Of a DNA stretch of 64,000 nt, positions 1 to 8,466 are shown piece by piece. The notes beneath the pieces were generated by a model. The model was not told the origin of the DNA. It made no database searches and saw only the letters and a program-made list of their open reading frames with translations. Position numbers and translations under genes: made by a program. Positions within the stretch are counted from its first letter, which is position 1. Each line of letters opens with the position of its first letter. The DNA is from Clostridia bacterium (GTDB taxonomy: Bacteria; Bacillota; Clostridia; UBA1381), in assembly GCA_017415105.1 (NCBI GenBank), contig JAFQJD010000005.1, forward strand, positions 1 through 64,000, given 5' to 3'.

Positions 1-62
1 ACCAAGTCCTCTATACTTATCATCTCTATTTGATATCTGTTTTCATATCCTTTTTGCATCAT
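1..62 (-). CDS. IS1182-family transposase, N-terminal fragment (runs off the window)
   Basis: Read on the minus strand from an ATG at 62 there is an open frame beginning MMQKGYENRYQIEMISIEDL that leaves the window at base 1. From memory, an ENRYQIEM-(V/I)-S-(L/I)-EDLV start is characteristic of IS1182-type DDE transposases. A GGGTG stretch precedes the start and a TATAAT box sits at 86-81. Only about 20 residues are visible, so whether the gene is intact cannot be judged. A second in-frame ATG lies at 59. Confidence 0.55.
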   Translation of the reverse strand, partial: MMQKGYENRYQIEMISIEDL

Positions 63-136
63 ATTTCATCACCCAAGGATATTATACCATAAAACGAAGA
101 AAAAGCCCAGACTTTTCTGGACTTTTTCGACAGTCT
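1..136 (-). mobile_element. Left part of an IS1182-like insertion sequence
   Basis: This holds the transposase start and its promoter region. At 100-136 there are self-complementary AAAAAGCCCAGACTTTTCTG / GGACTTTTTCGACA segments of the kind found at IS1182 ends. The outer boundary near 136 is an estimate. The other end of the element is outside the window. Confidence 0.4.
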
Positions 137-137
137 G

Positions 138-167
138 AAAACTCTGTGGCTTACGCCACAGAGTTTT
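138..167 (-). terminator. Hairpin terminator at the end of the B12 transporter operon
   Basis: AAAACTCTGTGGC (138-150), loop TTAC, GCCACAGAGTTTT (155-167) forms a perfect 13-bp stem with A/T ends, just after the stop codon of the S-component gene. It could work in either direction and lies between the operon and the insertion sequence. Confidence 0.7.
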
Positions 168-185
168 GTTGTAACAGTCGTTATG

Positions 186-1079
186 TTATAAAAGTCCGTA
201 CTTTGCCCTGATACGTGTGAGCTTATCCGTCATCGGCTCCGCTATAAACCACAGGAAGAACACCACCGACGCACCATGAATCAGATCAAACGGCAACCCT
301 GCCACAAGGCTTTTAAAAAGAACCTCCGGTGTGAGTGTCTGATACATCATCAATGCCGAGCCGGTATTTACAATTCCTCCGCAAATAATTACGGTTGCAA
401 AAAAACCGAAAATGCACAGTGTTATGCGGTTAGTTCGAATAAGTCCTCTGCTGAATATTATACCTGCCAGAAATCCAACAGCACCATACGAAACCATCTG
501 CCAGACTGTCCACGGTCCCTGCCCGAAATAGAAATTTGACACAAAAGCTGTTACAGCACCGACAAGGAACCCTGCTTCACCGCCAAACATTATACCCGAA
601 ACTATCACTATTGCAAGCACAGGCTTAAACTGCGGAAGCATAAAAAACACCATTCTGCCCGCAACCGCCAATGCACATAAAACACTTATTATTACAAGCT
701 CACGTGCCTGAGGCTTCTTGTTTTCAAATGAAATCAAAAACGGTATAAGTATCTCGATTATAATTAAGAGACTTATGAAATAATATTTTCTGTCGTTAAG
801 ATAGTGTATCCCGATATACATTGTTAGCGGAACTGCAATAAGTACCGCAAAGACTGATGCAATTGTGCGTTTTGATATTTTCCGCCTCTCACCCGACAAA
901 TCCGGTTTAGCACTGAATTTATTAAACGGGAAAAAGCAAATTATTGCACCTATAACCGCAATTGACTCTATAAGCTCATATGTATCTGTCGCTACTGTTT
1001 TACCGCAGTAAACCAAAATAGTCAAGACTGCAAAGAGCAGTACAAAAGCTGTACCTGTTATAATCCGTATTTTTTTCAT
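186..1079 (-). CDS. ECF transporter S component, probably for cobalamin (CbrT-like)
   Basis: A 297-residue integral membrane protein. The C-terminal half, from about residue 130, looks like an ECF S component: hydrophobic helices around ARELVIISVLCALAVAGR and a glycine-rich FGGEAGFLVGAVTAF stretch, then a GQGPW motif that I associate with CbrT-type cobalamin S proteins. The N-terminal half carries about four extra membrane segments, longer than the usual 170-200 residue S protein. The start at 1079 has a strong AGGAGGAG site; the upstream in-frame codon lacks one. It is the last gene of a five-gene operon behind a cobalamin riboswitch, so B12 or a corrinoid precursor is the inferred substrate. 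Substrate assignment rests on the riboswitch and the neighbours. Confidence 0.75.
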   Translation of the reverse strand: MKKIRIITGTAFVLLFAVLTILVYCGKTVATDTYELIESIAVIGAIICFFPFNKFSAKPDLSGERRKISKRTIASVFAVLIAVPLTMYIGIHYLNDRKYYFISLLIIIEILIPFLISFENKKPQARELVIISVLCALAVAGRMVFFMLPQFKPVLAIVIVSGIMFGGEAGFLVGAVTAFVSNFYFGQGPWTVWQMVSYGAVGFLAGIIFSRGLIRTNRITLCIFGFFATVIICGGIVNTGSALMMYQTLTPEVLFKSLVAGLPFDLIHGASVVFFLWFIAEPMTDKLTRIRAKYGLL

Positions 1080-1080
1080 T

Positions 1081-2661
1081 TTATTCTCCTCCTCCGCAGG
1101 CAAGAATTATGTCCTCTGCAAGAATTGCATCGGGAATAACCGTTTTTGCCATGCGATTTGCACTTGTTGTATAAAATGTGTTATTTTTAAAAAGCTCACG
1201 CGGAGTTGCTGTTGCTGTTATACTACCGTCAAAGAACATACTGCAATGGTCAGAATACTTTGCACAGAACTCAACATCATGCGAAACCATAACAACCGTC
1301 ACACCGTTTTTTGTAAGCTCTCTTAATACATCTGCAAGCTTGTCCTTAAAATGTGCATCAAGTCCTTTTGTCGGCTCGTCAAGAAGCAATATTTCAGGCT
1401 GCGTAAGAAGCACCTTTGCAAGTGCTGCACGTTGTGCCTCGCCTCCCGATAAATCATAAGGGTGTTGATTTAATACATTTTTAAGTTCACAGACTTCTAT
1501 CATTTGTGAAAGCACTCCGTCATCTGCTTTCATTTGGCGAAGGTCATCAAGGACAGTTTTTTCGGTAAAAAGGAGCTGTGGGTTTTGCGGAAGCATCCCA
1601 ACCTTTCCTGAAACCTTTACCTTTCCCCCATACGGTCGGTTTATACCACCGATAAGCGAAAGTGCTGTTGTTTTTCCCGTTCCGTTTCCGCCGAGGATTG
1701 CGTAAATTTCACCTTTGTTTATTTTAAGTGACAATCCCTTTATAACATCGGGCTTGTTCTTTTCATATCTGAACCATACATCTTTAGCTTCTATACACGG
1801 CTTACAGCTGTTTGTTTCTCTTACTCTAAATATGCGTCCCTCATCAACTGTGTTGGTTTTTGAAAACTCCTCAAGCCATATACGTCCCTCACGAACCGTA
1901 AGAACATCTGCAACACGCAGCGGCGTCGGTAGTGCCGATACCATATCGTGATTATTTTTCTTAAGGATTTTTCCGACATTCTTCGGGGTGTCATCTGCAA
2001 TAATTTCACCGTTATCCATAACCACCACTCTGTCTGCCATTACAAATGCCTCTTCAAGTCTGTGCTCTGAAAGAATAACCGTCGTTGCAAGCTCACGGTT
2101 TATTTTCTCAACAGTTCTTAAAAACTCACTTGCCGAAATCGGGTCAAGCTGACTTGTTGGCTCGTCAAGTATTAAAACATCCGGATTCATGACCATTACA
2201 GATGCAAGATTTAAAAGCTGCTTTTCACCGCCTGAAAGGTCGCTGACTTTTTTATAAAACCAGTCGGTGATACCAAAAAACTCTGCCATTTCCGATACCC
2301 TTGTTCTTATTTCGTTTGTCGGAACGCCAAGGCTTTCAAGCCCGAATGCAAGCTCGTGCCATACCTTATCGGTGACAATCTGATTTTCAACATCCTGCAT
2401 CACAAATCCGATTTTCGATGCCTGCTCTATATCCGGCACCGCTCCAAGCTCCATACCGTTAAAGTATACTTTTCCATCTGCTTTTCCAAATGGTGAAAGA
2501 GTGGTTTTCAAAAGCCTTAACAGGGTGGTTTTTCCGCATCCCGATTTTCCGCAAAGGCAGATAAACTCTCCACGCTCTACTGCAAGGGAAATATCACAAA
2601 GTGCTTTTTTCTCACTGTTCGGATATGTAAAACTCAGATTTTCGATTTTATAGCTTTCCAT
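1081..2661 (-). CDS. ECF transporter ATPase with two fused ABC domains
   Basis: A 526-residue protein made of two ABC ATPase domains in tandem, equivalent to the EcfA/EcfA' pair in one chain. Domain 1 (about 1-240) has Walker A GKSGCGKTT, signature LSGGEKQ and Walker B VLILDEPTSQLD. Domain 2 (about 290-520) has GGNGTGKTT, LSGGEAQ and ILLLDEPTKGLD. All nucleotide-binding motifs look intact, so it should energise the T and S subunits. The start at 2661 follows GGAGGTGATG and lies inside the 3' end of the T-component gene, and its stop abuts the S-component start. The overlaps imply translational coupling. Confidence 0.9.
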   Translation of the reverse strand: MESYKIENLSFTYPNSEKKALCDISLAVERGEFICLCGKSGCGKTTLLRLLKTTLSPFGKADGKVYFNGMELGAVPDIEQASKIGFVMQDVENQIVTDKVWHELAFGLESLGVPTNEIRTRVSEMAEFFGITDWFYKKVSDLSGGEKQLLNLASVMVMNPDVLILDEPTSQLDPISASEFLRTVEKINRELATTVILSEHRLEEAFVMADRVVVMDNGEIIADDTPKNVGKILKKNNHDMVSALPTPLRVADVLTVREGRIWLEEFSKTNTVDEGRIFRVRETNSCKPCIEAKDVWFRYEKNKPDVIKGLSLKINKGEIYAILGGNGTGKTTALSLIGGINRPYGGKVKVSGKVGMLPQNPQLLFTEKTVLDDLRQMKADDGVLSQMIEVCELKNVLNQHPYDLSGGEAQRAALAKVLLTQPEILLLDEPTKGLDAHFKDKLADVLRELTKNGVTVVMVSHDVEFCAKYSDHCSMFFDGSITATATPRELFKNNTFYTTSANRMAKTVIPDAILAEDIILACGGGE

Positions 2662-3524
2662 CTCATCACCTCCCACACTTCAATTATAACCGGCAAAAAT
2701 GCAAATATGGCATATGCGGAAAATACACTTATGCTGTAGACTGAAATGCCGTTATGTGTTATTAACGGAAAATATGAAAAATACATTCCGCCATACACTG
2801 CACCCATAACAATATATGTCCCCAAAGCCAGCATTGCAACAAGTGCCGATATATCACGTCTGCCAAAACGGTATATTGAAAATGCTGTTCTCCTTTTTGT
2901 GCCATAGCCTCTTGATTTCATACTGTCGGCGGTTTCGACTGCATTCTCAAGCGACCATGTTATCATTATTGATAAAATTTTAACAGCTGTTTTTATTCGG
3001 TTTATAAGCTTTCCGCCCGATACATCGTTACCTATCCCACGTTGGGCATCGGCAACTGCCTTTGTCTGTTTTATAAACCGAGGCACGAACCGGAATGTCA
3101 TAGACAGTATAAGAGAAAGTGACGGAGTTACACGCCCGAAAAGATACACTGTTTTATCGCTTGTCATAATCTCGTTACTGCACGAAAACCAGCAAATGAC
3201 GCTTATCACCATAACCGCTGCACTGGTGCCGTATATTATTGATTCTGCTGTCAACGGATTTCCGCTTGGCAGATATGTGAGAATTGTCACGCCCTGGTGG
3301 TTGAACAACGGATTTAAAAGTGCCATCAGAACCACCGTCGGAAGCATATACAATATATTCGATTTTATTGATTTTCTGCCCTTTAATACCACCGAGTACG
3401 AAAATGCACCTATAAGCGATATTGCGAGGCTTACCGGATGCATAAACACACACGAAAACCCAATCATAAACGCAAAATACAGAAAATTTACAATCGGGTG
3501 GTATGTTTTAAATTCATTAGTCAT
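2634..3524 (-). CDS. ecfT: ECF transporter T component (EcfT-like)
   Basis: A 296-residue membrane protein with about six hydrophobic segments. It has the long cytoplasmic region and the coupling motif of EcfT proteins: ETADSMKSRGYG resembles the conserved A-R-G coupling helix. It would link the S component to the two-domain ATPase encoded next. The start at 3524 has a GGAAG-type site and overlaps the 3' end of the DUF4430 gene (stop at 3517). The 3' end overlaps the ATPase start. An upstream in-frame start at 3557 exists but lies deeper in the previous gene. Confidence 0.88.
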   Translation of the reverse strand: MTNEFKTYHPIVNFLYFAFMIGFSCVFMHPVSLAISLIGAFSYSVVLKGRKSIKSNILYMLPTVVLMALLNPLFNHQGVTILTYLPSGNPLTAESIIYGTSAAVMVISVICWFSCSNEIMTSDKTVYLFGRVTPSLSLILSMTFRFVPRFIKQTKAVADAQRGIGNDVSGGKLINRIKTAVKILSIMITWSLENAVETADSMKSRGYGTKRRTAFSIYRFGRRDISALVAMLALGTYIVMGAVYGGMYFSYFPLITHNGISVYSISVFSAYAIFAFLPVIIEVWEVMRWKAIKSKI

Positions 3525-4248
3525 CTTTTCTTCCGTTTCTTGGTGAATATCCTCCACCTATATCATTTCCCCTGTCGCAGGTATAAATCCACTCAATAGC
3601 ATCACCATCTTTTACGGTGTATTTTGACGAGCCATAACCGGGGAAGCTTCCGTTTACTTTATACATCCAGCCGGAAAGCTCGCCACAGTCATTTTCATAG
3701 AGATTTGCTATACCTTCTATATATGCACTATTATACACCGGTACATTGACAAATTCAAGATGTATTTTATTCTTTTTCATCTCTCGTACAAGAATATTAT
3801 ATACGCTCTCGCCTTTATTGAATATAACCTCTGTTTTCGGGAAAATAACACCGTCTGACGGGACAAGTCCCGATTTTTCAGGCTTTAGCTTTGAGATGTT
3901 TGACAGGATAGTGTCGCAACGCACCGTGAGTGTGCAGGTTAAGGTATCGTCTTTCTTTTCATCAACCGTTACGGAAACCGGAGTTTGTACAGGTGTAGCT
4001 GTGTCAGGCTCCGGTGTTACGGACACAGGTCTCTGTGTGATAGCCGGCGTAGGTTTCGGTGTTGCCGTTTCATAAGGTGTAGCCTCCGGTTTCTGTGTTA
4101 TGCTTATTTTTTCTGATACAGGTGTCGGAGTAGCTTCCTGCTCCGTTACCGTTGAAGGTTCTCCGCCTGCCATAAATGCAATTACAAGTATTAAAACCGT
4201 AATCGCAATGCCGGCGATTTTCCATTTATGTTTCTTTAAAAAATTCAT
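3517..4248 (-). CDS. Membrane-anchored DUF4430 (transcobalamin-like C-terminal domain) protein
   Basis: A 243-residue protein. A short basic N-terminus and one hydrophobic segment (about 10-27) look like an uncleaved signal anchor. A Thr/Pro-rich spacer (about 30-95) follows, then a DUF4430 domain (about 100-235) with GWMYKVNG, a PGYGSSKYTVKDGD stretch and IEWIYTCD. DUF4430 is the bacterial relative of the C-terminal beta domain of intrinsic factor and transcobalamin. The start overlaps the upstream stop as ATGA. Its place between an alpha/alpha-toroid surface protein and ECF genes suggests it passes cobalamin to the membrane transporter. Ligand binding is inferred, not shown. Confidence 0.8.
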   Translation of the reverse strand: MNFLKKHKWKIAGIAITVLILVIAFMAGGEPSTVTEQEATPTPVSEKISITQKPEATPYETATPKPTPAITQRPVSVTPEPDTATPVQTPVSVTVDEKKDDTLTCTLTVRCDTILSNISKLKPEKSGLVPSDGVIFPKTEVIFNKGESVYNILVREMKKNKIHLEFVNVPVYNSAYIEGIANLYENDCGELSGWMYKVNGSFPGYGSSKYTVKDGDAIEWIYTCDRGNDIGGGYSPRNGRKDD

Positions 4249-6062
4249 ATTAACTTCGCCTTACCAAGCATATTATAAAGTAGCTGTGCCATTTCGGCTC
4301 TTGTTATTTTTGTTTTTGGCTCAATGCTCATAACACTTCCATCAAGCAGTTTTTCATAGTAACAAAATGCCATAGCAGACATTGCCCAGTCTGAAACCGT
4401 TATATAATCAGGAAATTCAGCAAGTGTGTTTCGGGTACTTTCCTCATTGTAATCTGTCATCATTCCGCAAAGTTTTGCGGCTCTTGCTGTCATTGTAACC
4501 ATTTCCTCACGGGTAATCTCACCCTCCGGATTAAATTCGGTATCAGACACACCGTTTATAATTCCGTAATGATACGCAGTGTTTACATAAGAGTAGAACC
4601 AGTCGTTTTCATTTACATCCGTAAAATTATATCCGTCCCTCTCGGGCACACCCAACGCTCTTATGACTATTGTAGCAAACTGTGCTCTTGTCATTGTATT
4701 ATCAGGGCAATAGCTTACATCATCCATACCGTCTATAATCGCACGTGATGCAAGCACCTCAATTGCAGCCTGATTTTTATGTCCCTTTATATCCTTAAAT
4801 GTCTTGTCTTTATCAATAACCGGTTTTTCTGCAACATCTGCATTCTTTCCGGGCAGACCTGCCGGTGTCGGTGCAGGCGTTGCTGTCGGCTTTGGTGTCG
4901 GCGTTGTGCGGACTCCTCCGCCACCGCCGTATGACGGTCTGCGAGTCGGAGCAGGTGTCGGGGTTGGTGCCTCTGTCGGAGCAGGTGTTGGTGTAGGTAC
5001 TATGTCAAGTGTTGCTCTTGCCTCATCTGTGGGATTTTCTGCAAAATCATATATGTATTTGCCATCAGCAAACAGTTTCCACGCAATAAGACCTCTTAAG
5101 CCCTGCTCTGTTGCAAATGAGCTGTCTGTCGGCTCAAATCCGTCAAATTCAGCATTTGACTGGCACATAAGACCGTATAGCATATCCTTTCCGTTCTTAA
5201 CCACCGATTCGGGATCAACACCCACCGATGCAAGGCCTGCAATTGCAAGACCTGTTGATGCGGCATTGCCCATTGAGCCGTTACTGCCCTGATATGATTT
5301 TACAAGTACCACTGTTTCTTCAATTAGTGCCGCTACCTCTGCATCTGCGCTATACGGCGCTAATGCACGAAGCATTGGTGCTGCACCGTCTGTTCCATAT
5401 GTAGTATCCTGCCATACAGATTTTATGGAAATTGCCGTTTCGATAAGAAATTCAATTTTTTCTTCATTTCCCCCGCATAATTCAAGTGCAATCATTACAT
5501 ACGGAAGTGTGTACTCATACCACGGTGCTGTTACTGATTCTTCTGTTATAAGGTCTGTCAGCTTTGTTACGATGTCAAGGGCTTCACCGTTCTTTGTGTA
5601 TGTATTCTTCGGGTCATAGCCGAGCGAACGCAGTGCAATTATTGATTTTGCAAGGCCATCCTGCAAAGTTGAATTATCTGCTGATTCTATTATTCTGTCA
5701 ACACACACCTGCTTCTCCTCGTCTGTAAGTGTGTATTCGCTTTCGGGATATAGGGACATATAATCCACAAAATCTGCAATAAACCAATGCATATTTATAT
5801 CCTCTGATATTCCATAAGTCGTATACTTCTCCACAATATTGTGCATCGCTTCCTCTGCTGATACCGCACTGTCTGCATCCGGTGTCGCTGTCGGTTCTTC
5901 TGTGGGTTCGGGGCTTTCTTCTGTGTCAGGTAATATGTCCCCAACTTCGCCTGATATTACCTCATCTGTAATCAGGTCTTCCTCCGCCCCGACAGACGTC
6001 TGAACAAATGTTGCTGTGATGAGCATTATTATGCTCAAAAATAGTGATAGTGTTTTTTTCAT
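4245..6062 (-). CDS. Secreted SLH-anchored alpha/alpha-toroid protein, intrinsic-factor-like
   Basis: A 605-residue protein. It has a signal peptide (about 1-26, cleavage near VGA-EE), an acidic linker, and a helical region (about 70-350) of repeated units such as ALRSLGYDP and GLAIAGLASVGVDP. These units resemble the prenyltransferase/squalene-cyclase toroid found in the N-terminal domain of intrinsic factor. A Pro/Thr linker with GGGGG follows, then three SLH domains (about 415-600) ending in TRAEMAQLLYNMLG. SLH domains bind pyruvylated secondary wall polymer, so the protein should sit on the cell surface. First gene after the cobalamin riboswitch. Likely role: capture of B12 at the surface, by homology of fold and by context. 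Confidence 0.8.
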   Translation of the reverse strand: MKKTLSLFLSIIMLITATFVQTSVGAEEDLITDEVISGEVGDILPDTEESPEPTEEPTATPDADSAVSAEEAMHNIVEKYTTYGISEDINMHWFIADFVDYMSLYPESEYTLTDEEKQVCVDRIIESADNSTLQDGLAKSIIALRSLGYDPKNTYTKNGEALDIVTKLTDLITEESVTAPWYEYTLPYVMIALELCGGNEEKIEFLIETAISIKSVWQDTTYGTDGAAPMLRALAPYSADAEVAALIEETVVLVKSYQGSNGSMGNAASTGLAIAGLASVGVDPESVVKNGKDMLYGLMCQSNAEFDGFEPTDSSFATEQGLRGLIAWKLFADGKYIYDFAENPTDEARATLDIVPTPTPAPTEAPTPTPAPTRRPSYGGGGGVRTTPTPKPTATPAPTPAGLPGKNADVAEKPVIDKDKTFKDIKGHKNQAAIEVLASRAIIDGMDDVSYCPDNTMTRAQFATIVIRALGVPERDGYNFTDVNENDWFYSYVNTAYHYGIINGVSDTEFNPEGEITREEMVTMTARAAKLCGMMTDYNEESTRNTLAEFPDYITVSDWAMSAMAFCYYEKLLDGSVMSIEPKTKITRAEMAQLLYNMLGKAKLI

Positions 6063-6194
6063 TTTTCTCTCTCCTTTGTTTTACGCCGCATAAAAAACTG
6101 CGGCAATTTTTTATAAAATTACCACAGCTGAGTTTTCCTGTGAGCATATCACAATTCGTACGCAAAAACAACCGCCCTTAAAGTTATTAAGCAC

Positions 6195-6457
6195 GCACAA
6201 AAACGCCACACCTGTGCATTTGCACTTACGGTTGCGGCATCAGAGCAGGTCTTGTGACTTACGCCATATAGAAAATCTTTCCGCATCCTTATGCACTGCC
6301 TTCTCAGTTTCCCAATGACCGGCTTTCACCGACGCACATAAGAACATTTGACGCACACACCGACAGGTATCGCAGGGGATTCTCACCCCATTCCCTTTTC
6401 ACCAACTATGCCCTAAACAGCATAGCCGACACTCTGTGTGATGATATTTAATTTTAT
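6195..6457 (-). promoter_or_regulatory. Cobalamin riboswitch with terminator
   Basis: On the minus strand the leader contains a B12 box, TAAGTCACAAGACCTGCT (complement of 6244-6261), preceded by conserved core segments: AAAGGGAATGGGGTGAGAAT then CCCCTGCGATACC (near 6405-6372), and AAAGCCGG further in. After the B12 box, GCCGCA (near 6238) can pair with TGTGGC (near 6203) around a GTGCAAATGCAC hairpin, followed by a GTTTTTG run. That is consistent with transcription termination when ligand is bound. It fills the 465-base gap upstream of the ECF/SLH operon. The exact 5' edge is uncertain. Confidence 0.88.
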
Positions 6458-6463
6458 GGATAC

Positions 6464-6492
6464 AGTATAGCACAAAAGAAGGATTTTGTCAA
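6464..6492 (-). promoter_or_regulatory. Promoter of the B12 uptake operon
   Basis: Minus-strand TTGACA (6492-6487), 17-bp spacer, TATACT (6469-6464). Transcription would start near 6457, just before the riboswitch. Confidence 0.8.
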
Positions 6493-6494
6493 TA

Positions 6495-6521
6495 AAAAGA
6501 GAGCGTCTGTTACGCTCTCCT
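6495..6521 (-). terminator. Terminator of the flavodiiron gene
   Basis: Minus strand GAGAGCGT, loop AACAG, ACGCTCTC followed by TTTTTATT. It follows the stop at 6528 directly and sits against the -35 box of the B12 operon. Confidence 0.85.
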
Positions 6522-6527
6522 TGAAAT

Positions 6528-7685
6528 TTACTTGCTCATAAGTTCCTTTGCAAGTGCCTTGATTTCTTCAGCATTTTCTGCCGATACTGCAGACTTGATA
6601 TGAACTCCTGCCTCGGTAAAGGTCAGGTTCTTTGAGTTTTCAAGCATCTTTTTGATGTTCTTCTCTGCCATTGCCGCCCATGTGCCGTTTTCGATAATAC
6701 CAACTGTTCTGTTCTGATAGTTACGCTCTGTCAGGTGATGTATAAACTCATTCATAAACGGGAATATTCCGCCGTTGTAGGTTGTGGTTGCAAGAACTAT
6801 TCTGTCGTATCTGAACGCATCCTCAACCGCTTCTGCCATATCGCAACGTGCAAGGTTTGAAACAGCAACCTTCGGACATCCCAAAGCTTCAAGCTCCTGT
6901 GCAAGTAAATCAACTGCATGAGCAGTGTTACCATACACTGATGTATATGCAATCATAACACCCTCAGATTCCGGCTTATATGATGACCACGTATCGTAAA
7001 GCCCGAGATAGTGTCCGAGATTTTCAGAAAGCACCGGACCGTGTAACGGACAGATTCGCTGTATGTCAAGTGCTGATGCTTTTTTAAGCAGTGCCTGAAC
7101 CTGTGCACCGAATTTGCCGACGATACCGAAATAGTAACGGCGTGCCTCACAGTCCCATTCCTCATCTGCATCAGTTGTACCGAACTTGCCGAAGCCGTCA
7201 GCAGAGAACAGCGTTTTTGAAAGCGAATCGTAAGTTACTATAACCTCGGGCCAATGCACCATAGGAGCTGTGACAAACGTAAGGTCACGTGAACCGAGTG
7301 AGAGTGTGTCACCCTCGCCTACAACTATCTGCCTTTCAGGATAATCTGTGCCGAAAAACTGCTTTATCATAACAAATGCCTTGGCACTTGATACAATTTT
7401 TGCCTCAGGGTACTTGTCCATAAACTTGTCTATGTTTGCTGAATGGTCAGGCTCCATATGCTGAACAATTAAATAATCGGGAGTTTTATCACCCAAAATG
7501 CCTGCAATATTTCCGAGCCATTCCTCGCCGAATCCCTTATCAACCGTATCAAAAACCGCAACCTTTTCATCGCATACAAGATATGAGTTATACGACATAC
7601 CGTTTTCTACCCAGTACTGACCTTCAAACAAGTCTATTTCACGGTCATTCACTCCAACATTATATATATTATCTGTTACTTTCAT
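6528..7685 (-). CDS. Flavodiiron protein (A-type flavoprotein, FprA-like)
   Basis: A 385-residue cytoplasmic protein with two domains. A metallo-beta-lactamase-like diiron domain (about 1-245) carries the HMEPDHSAN motif of the diiron site and LHGPVLSENLG. A flavodoxin-like domain (about 250-385) carries IAYTSVYGNTAHAV for FMN and a TYNGGIFPF loop. The family reduces O2 to water or NO to N2O, giving anaerobes protection. No C-terminal rubredoxin or flavin-reductase domain is fused, so electrons would come from a separate donor. Of two adjacent ATGs, the one at 7685 is better spaced (7 nt) from GGAGG. The TetR gene lies upstream on the same strand. Confidence 0.92.
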   Translation of the reverse strand: MKVTDNIYNVGVNDREIDLFEGQYWVENGMSYNSYLVCDEKVAVFDTVDKGFGEEWLGNIAGILGDKTPDYLIVQHMEPDHSANIDKFMDKYPEAKIVSSAKAFVMIKQFFGTDYPERQIVVGEGDTLSLGSRDLTFVTAPMVHWPEVIVTYDSLSKTLFSADGFGKFGTTDADEEWDCEARRYYFGIVGKFGAQVQALLKKASALDIQRICPLHGPVLSENLGHYLGLYDTWSSYKPESEGVMIAYTSVYGNTAHAVDLLAQELEALGCPKVAVSNLARCDMAEAVEDAFRYDRIVLATTTYNGGIFPFMNEFIHHLTERNYQNRTVGIIENGTWAAMAEKNIKKMLENSKNLTFTEAGVHIKSAVSAENAEEIKALAKELMSK

Positions 7686-7757
7686 CATATATCCTCCAAA
7701 CACTTAATGTTGTTATTCTATCATATTTCTCACATTTTTGCAAGTGCATAATTTTAT

Positions 7758-8291
7758 CTAATGAGTTTTTGTTACTGCAATAAAGTATTTTGCTACATCC
7801 TCTGACGATGTATTCATTCTGTTCTTTACCCACCATTTTATAGTTTCGCCAAAGCTTCCCACAAGATGGTTTAAAAGGAAATCAGGCGGTGTTTGGGTAT
7901 GAAAGTCTGACAGGTGCATTTTAAACAGCTTTGCCAGATACTCTTTTAAATAGCCCATAAATAAATCAGCACTCTCTGATGAAAGTATTCCCGAAATATC
8001 GGATTTATGGTCATTAAGATGCCACAGAATATGTGCAAGCCTTGCTTCAAGCTGTGGCGTCTGCGTTGGGTATTCGCACATTTCACCCTCAAATATATGG
8101 TCGAATATATCACTGCACATTGATTTTAAAAGCGTATCCTTTGTTTCAAAATGTGCGTAAAACGTGCTTCTGCCCACGTCCGCCTTATCTATTATATCCT
8201 GCACAGTGATGTGTTCATATCTTTTATTCTCCAGCAATGCACTGAAAGCTTTAAAAATCGCATCACGTGTCTTTTTCTGACGTCTGTCCAT
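7758..8291 (-). CDS. TetR/AcrR-family transcriptional regulator
   Basis: A 177-residue protein. The N-terminal TetR helix-turn-helix (about 8-55) is clear: TRDAIFKAFSALLENK, then HITVQDIIDKADVGRSTFY, where the recognition helix ends in the typical STFYAHF. The C-terminal domain (60-177) is helical and ligand-type unknown. The gene is transcribed divergently from the metal P-type ATPase and followed by the flavodiiron gene. A perfect promoter and an inverted repeat in the intergenic region suggest it represses itself and probably the ATPase. The effector cannot be told from sequence. Confidence 0.88.
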   Translation of the reverse strand: MDRRQKKTRDAIFKAFSALLENKRYEHITVQDIIDKADVGRSTFYAHFETKDTLLKSMCSDIFDHIFEGEMCEYPTQTPQLEARLAHILWHLNDHKSDISGILSSESADLFMGYLKEYLAKLFKMHLSDFHTQTPPDFLLNHLVGSFGETIKWWVKNRMNTSSEDVAKYFIAVTKTH

Positions 8292-8389
8292 AGTATCACT
8301 TCCCGTATAAATTTCAAAAAATGTCCGGTATCTTACATTTTATCTGTTTTGGTTATTGATTTTTCTGCAAAACCTAAATACAATATAAT

Positions 8390-8444
8390 CGAACAAAGTG
8401 TTCGGTATTGAATTTATTATACTATATCCCAACACTCAAGTCAA
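8390..8444 (-). promoter_or_regulatory. TetR promoter with palindromic operator
   Basis: Minus strand TTGACT (8444-8439), 17 bp, TATAAT (8421-8416) drives the tetR gene. The inverted repeat CGAACA-AAG-TGTTCG at 8390-8404 lies just downstream of the -10, near the start point. It is a likely operator for TetR. A plus-strand promoter for the ATPase was not clear, but a TATAAT at 8384-8389 touches the same palindrome. Confidence 0.6.
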
Positions 8445-8466
8445 TAGAAAAGTGAGGTAATCAGTT

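Noticed and set aside
4804-5292. Glycine/valine-rich open frame opposite the SLH protein linker
   Set aside because: An antisense reading of the Pro/Thr-rich linker codons. No RBS or promoter and no recognisable domain.
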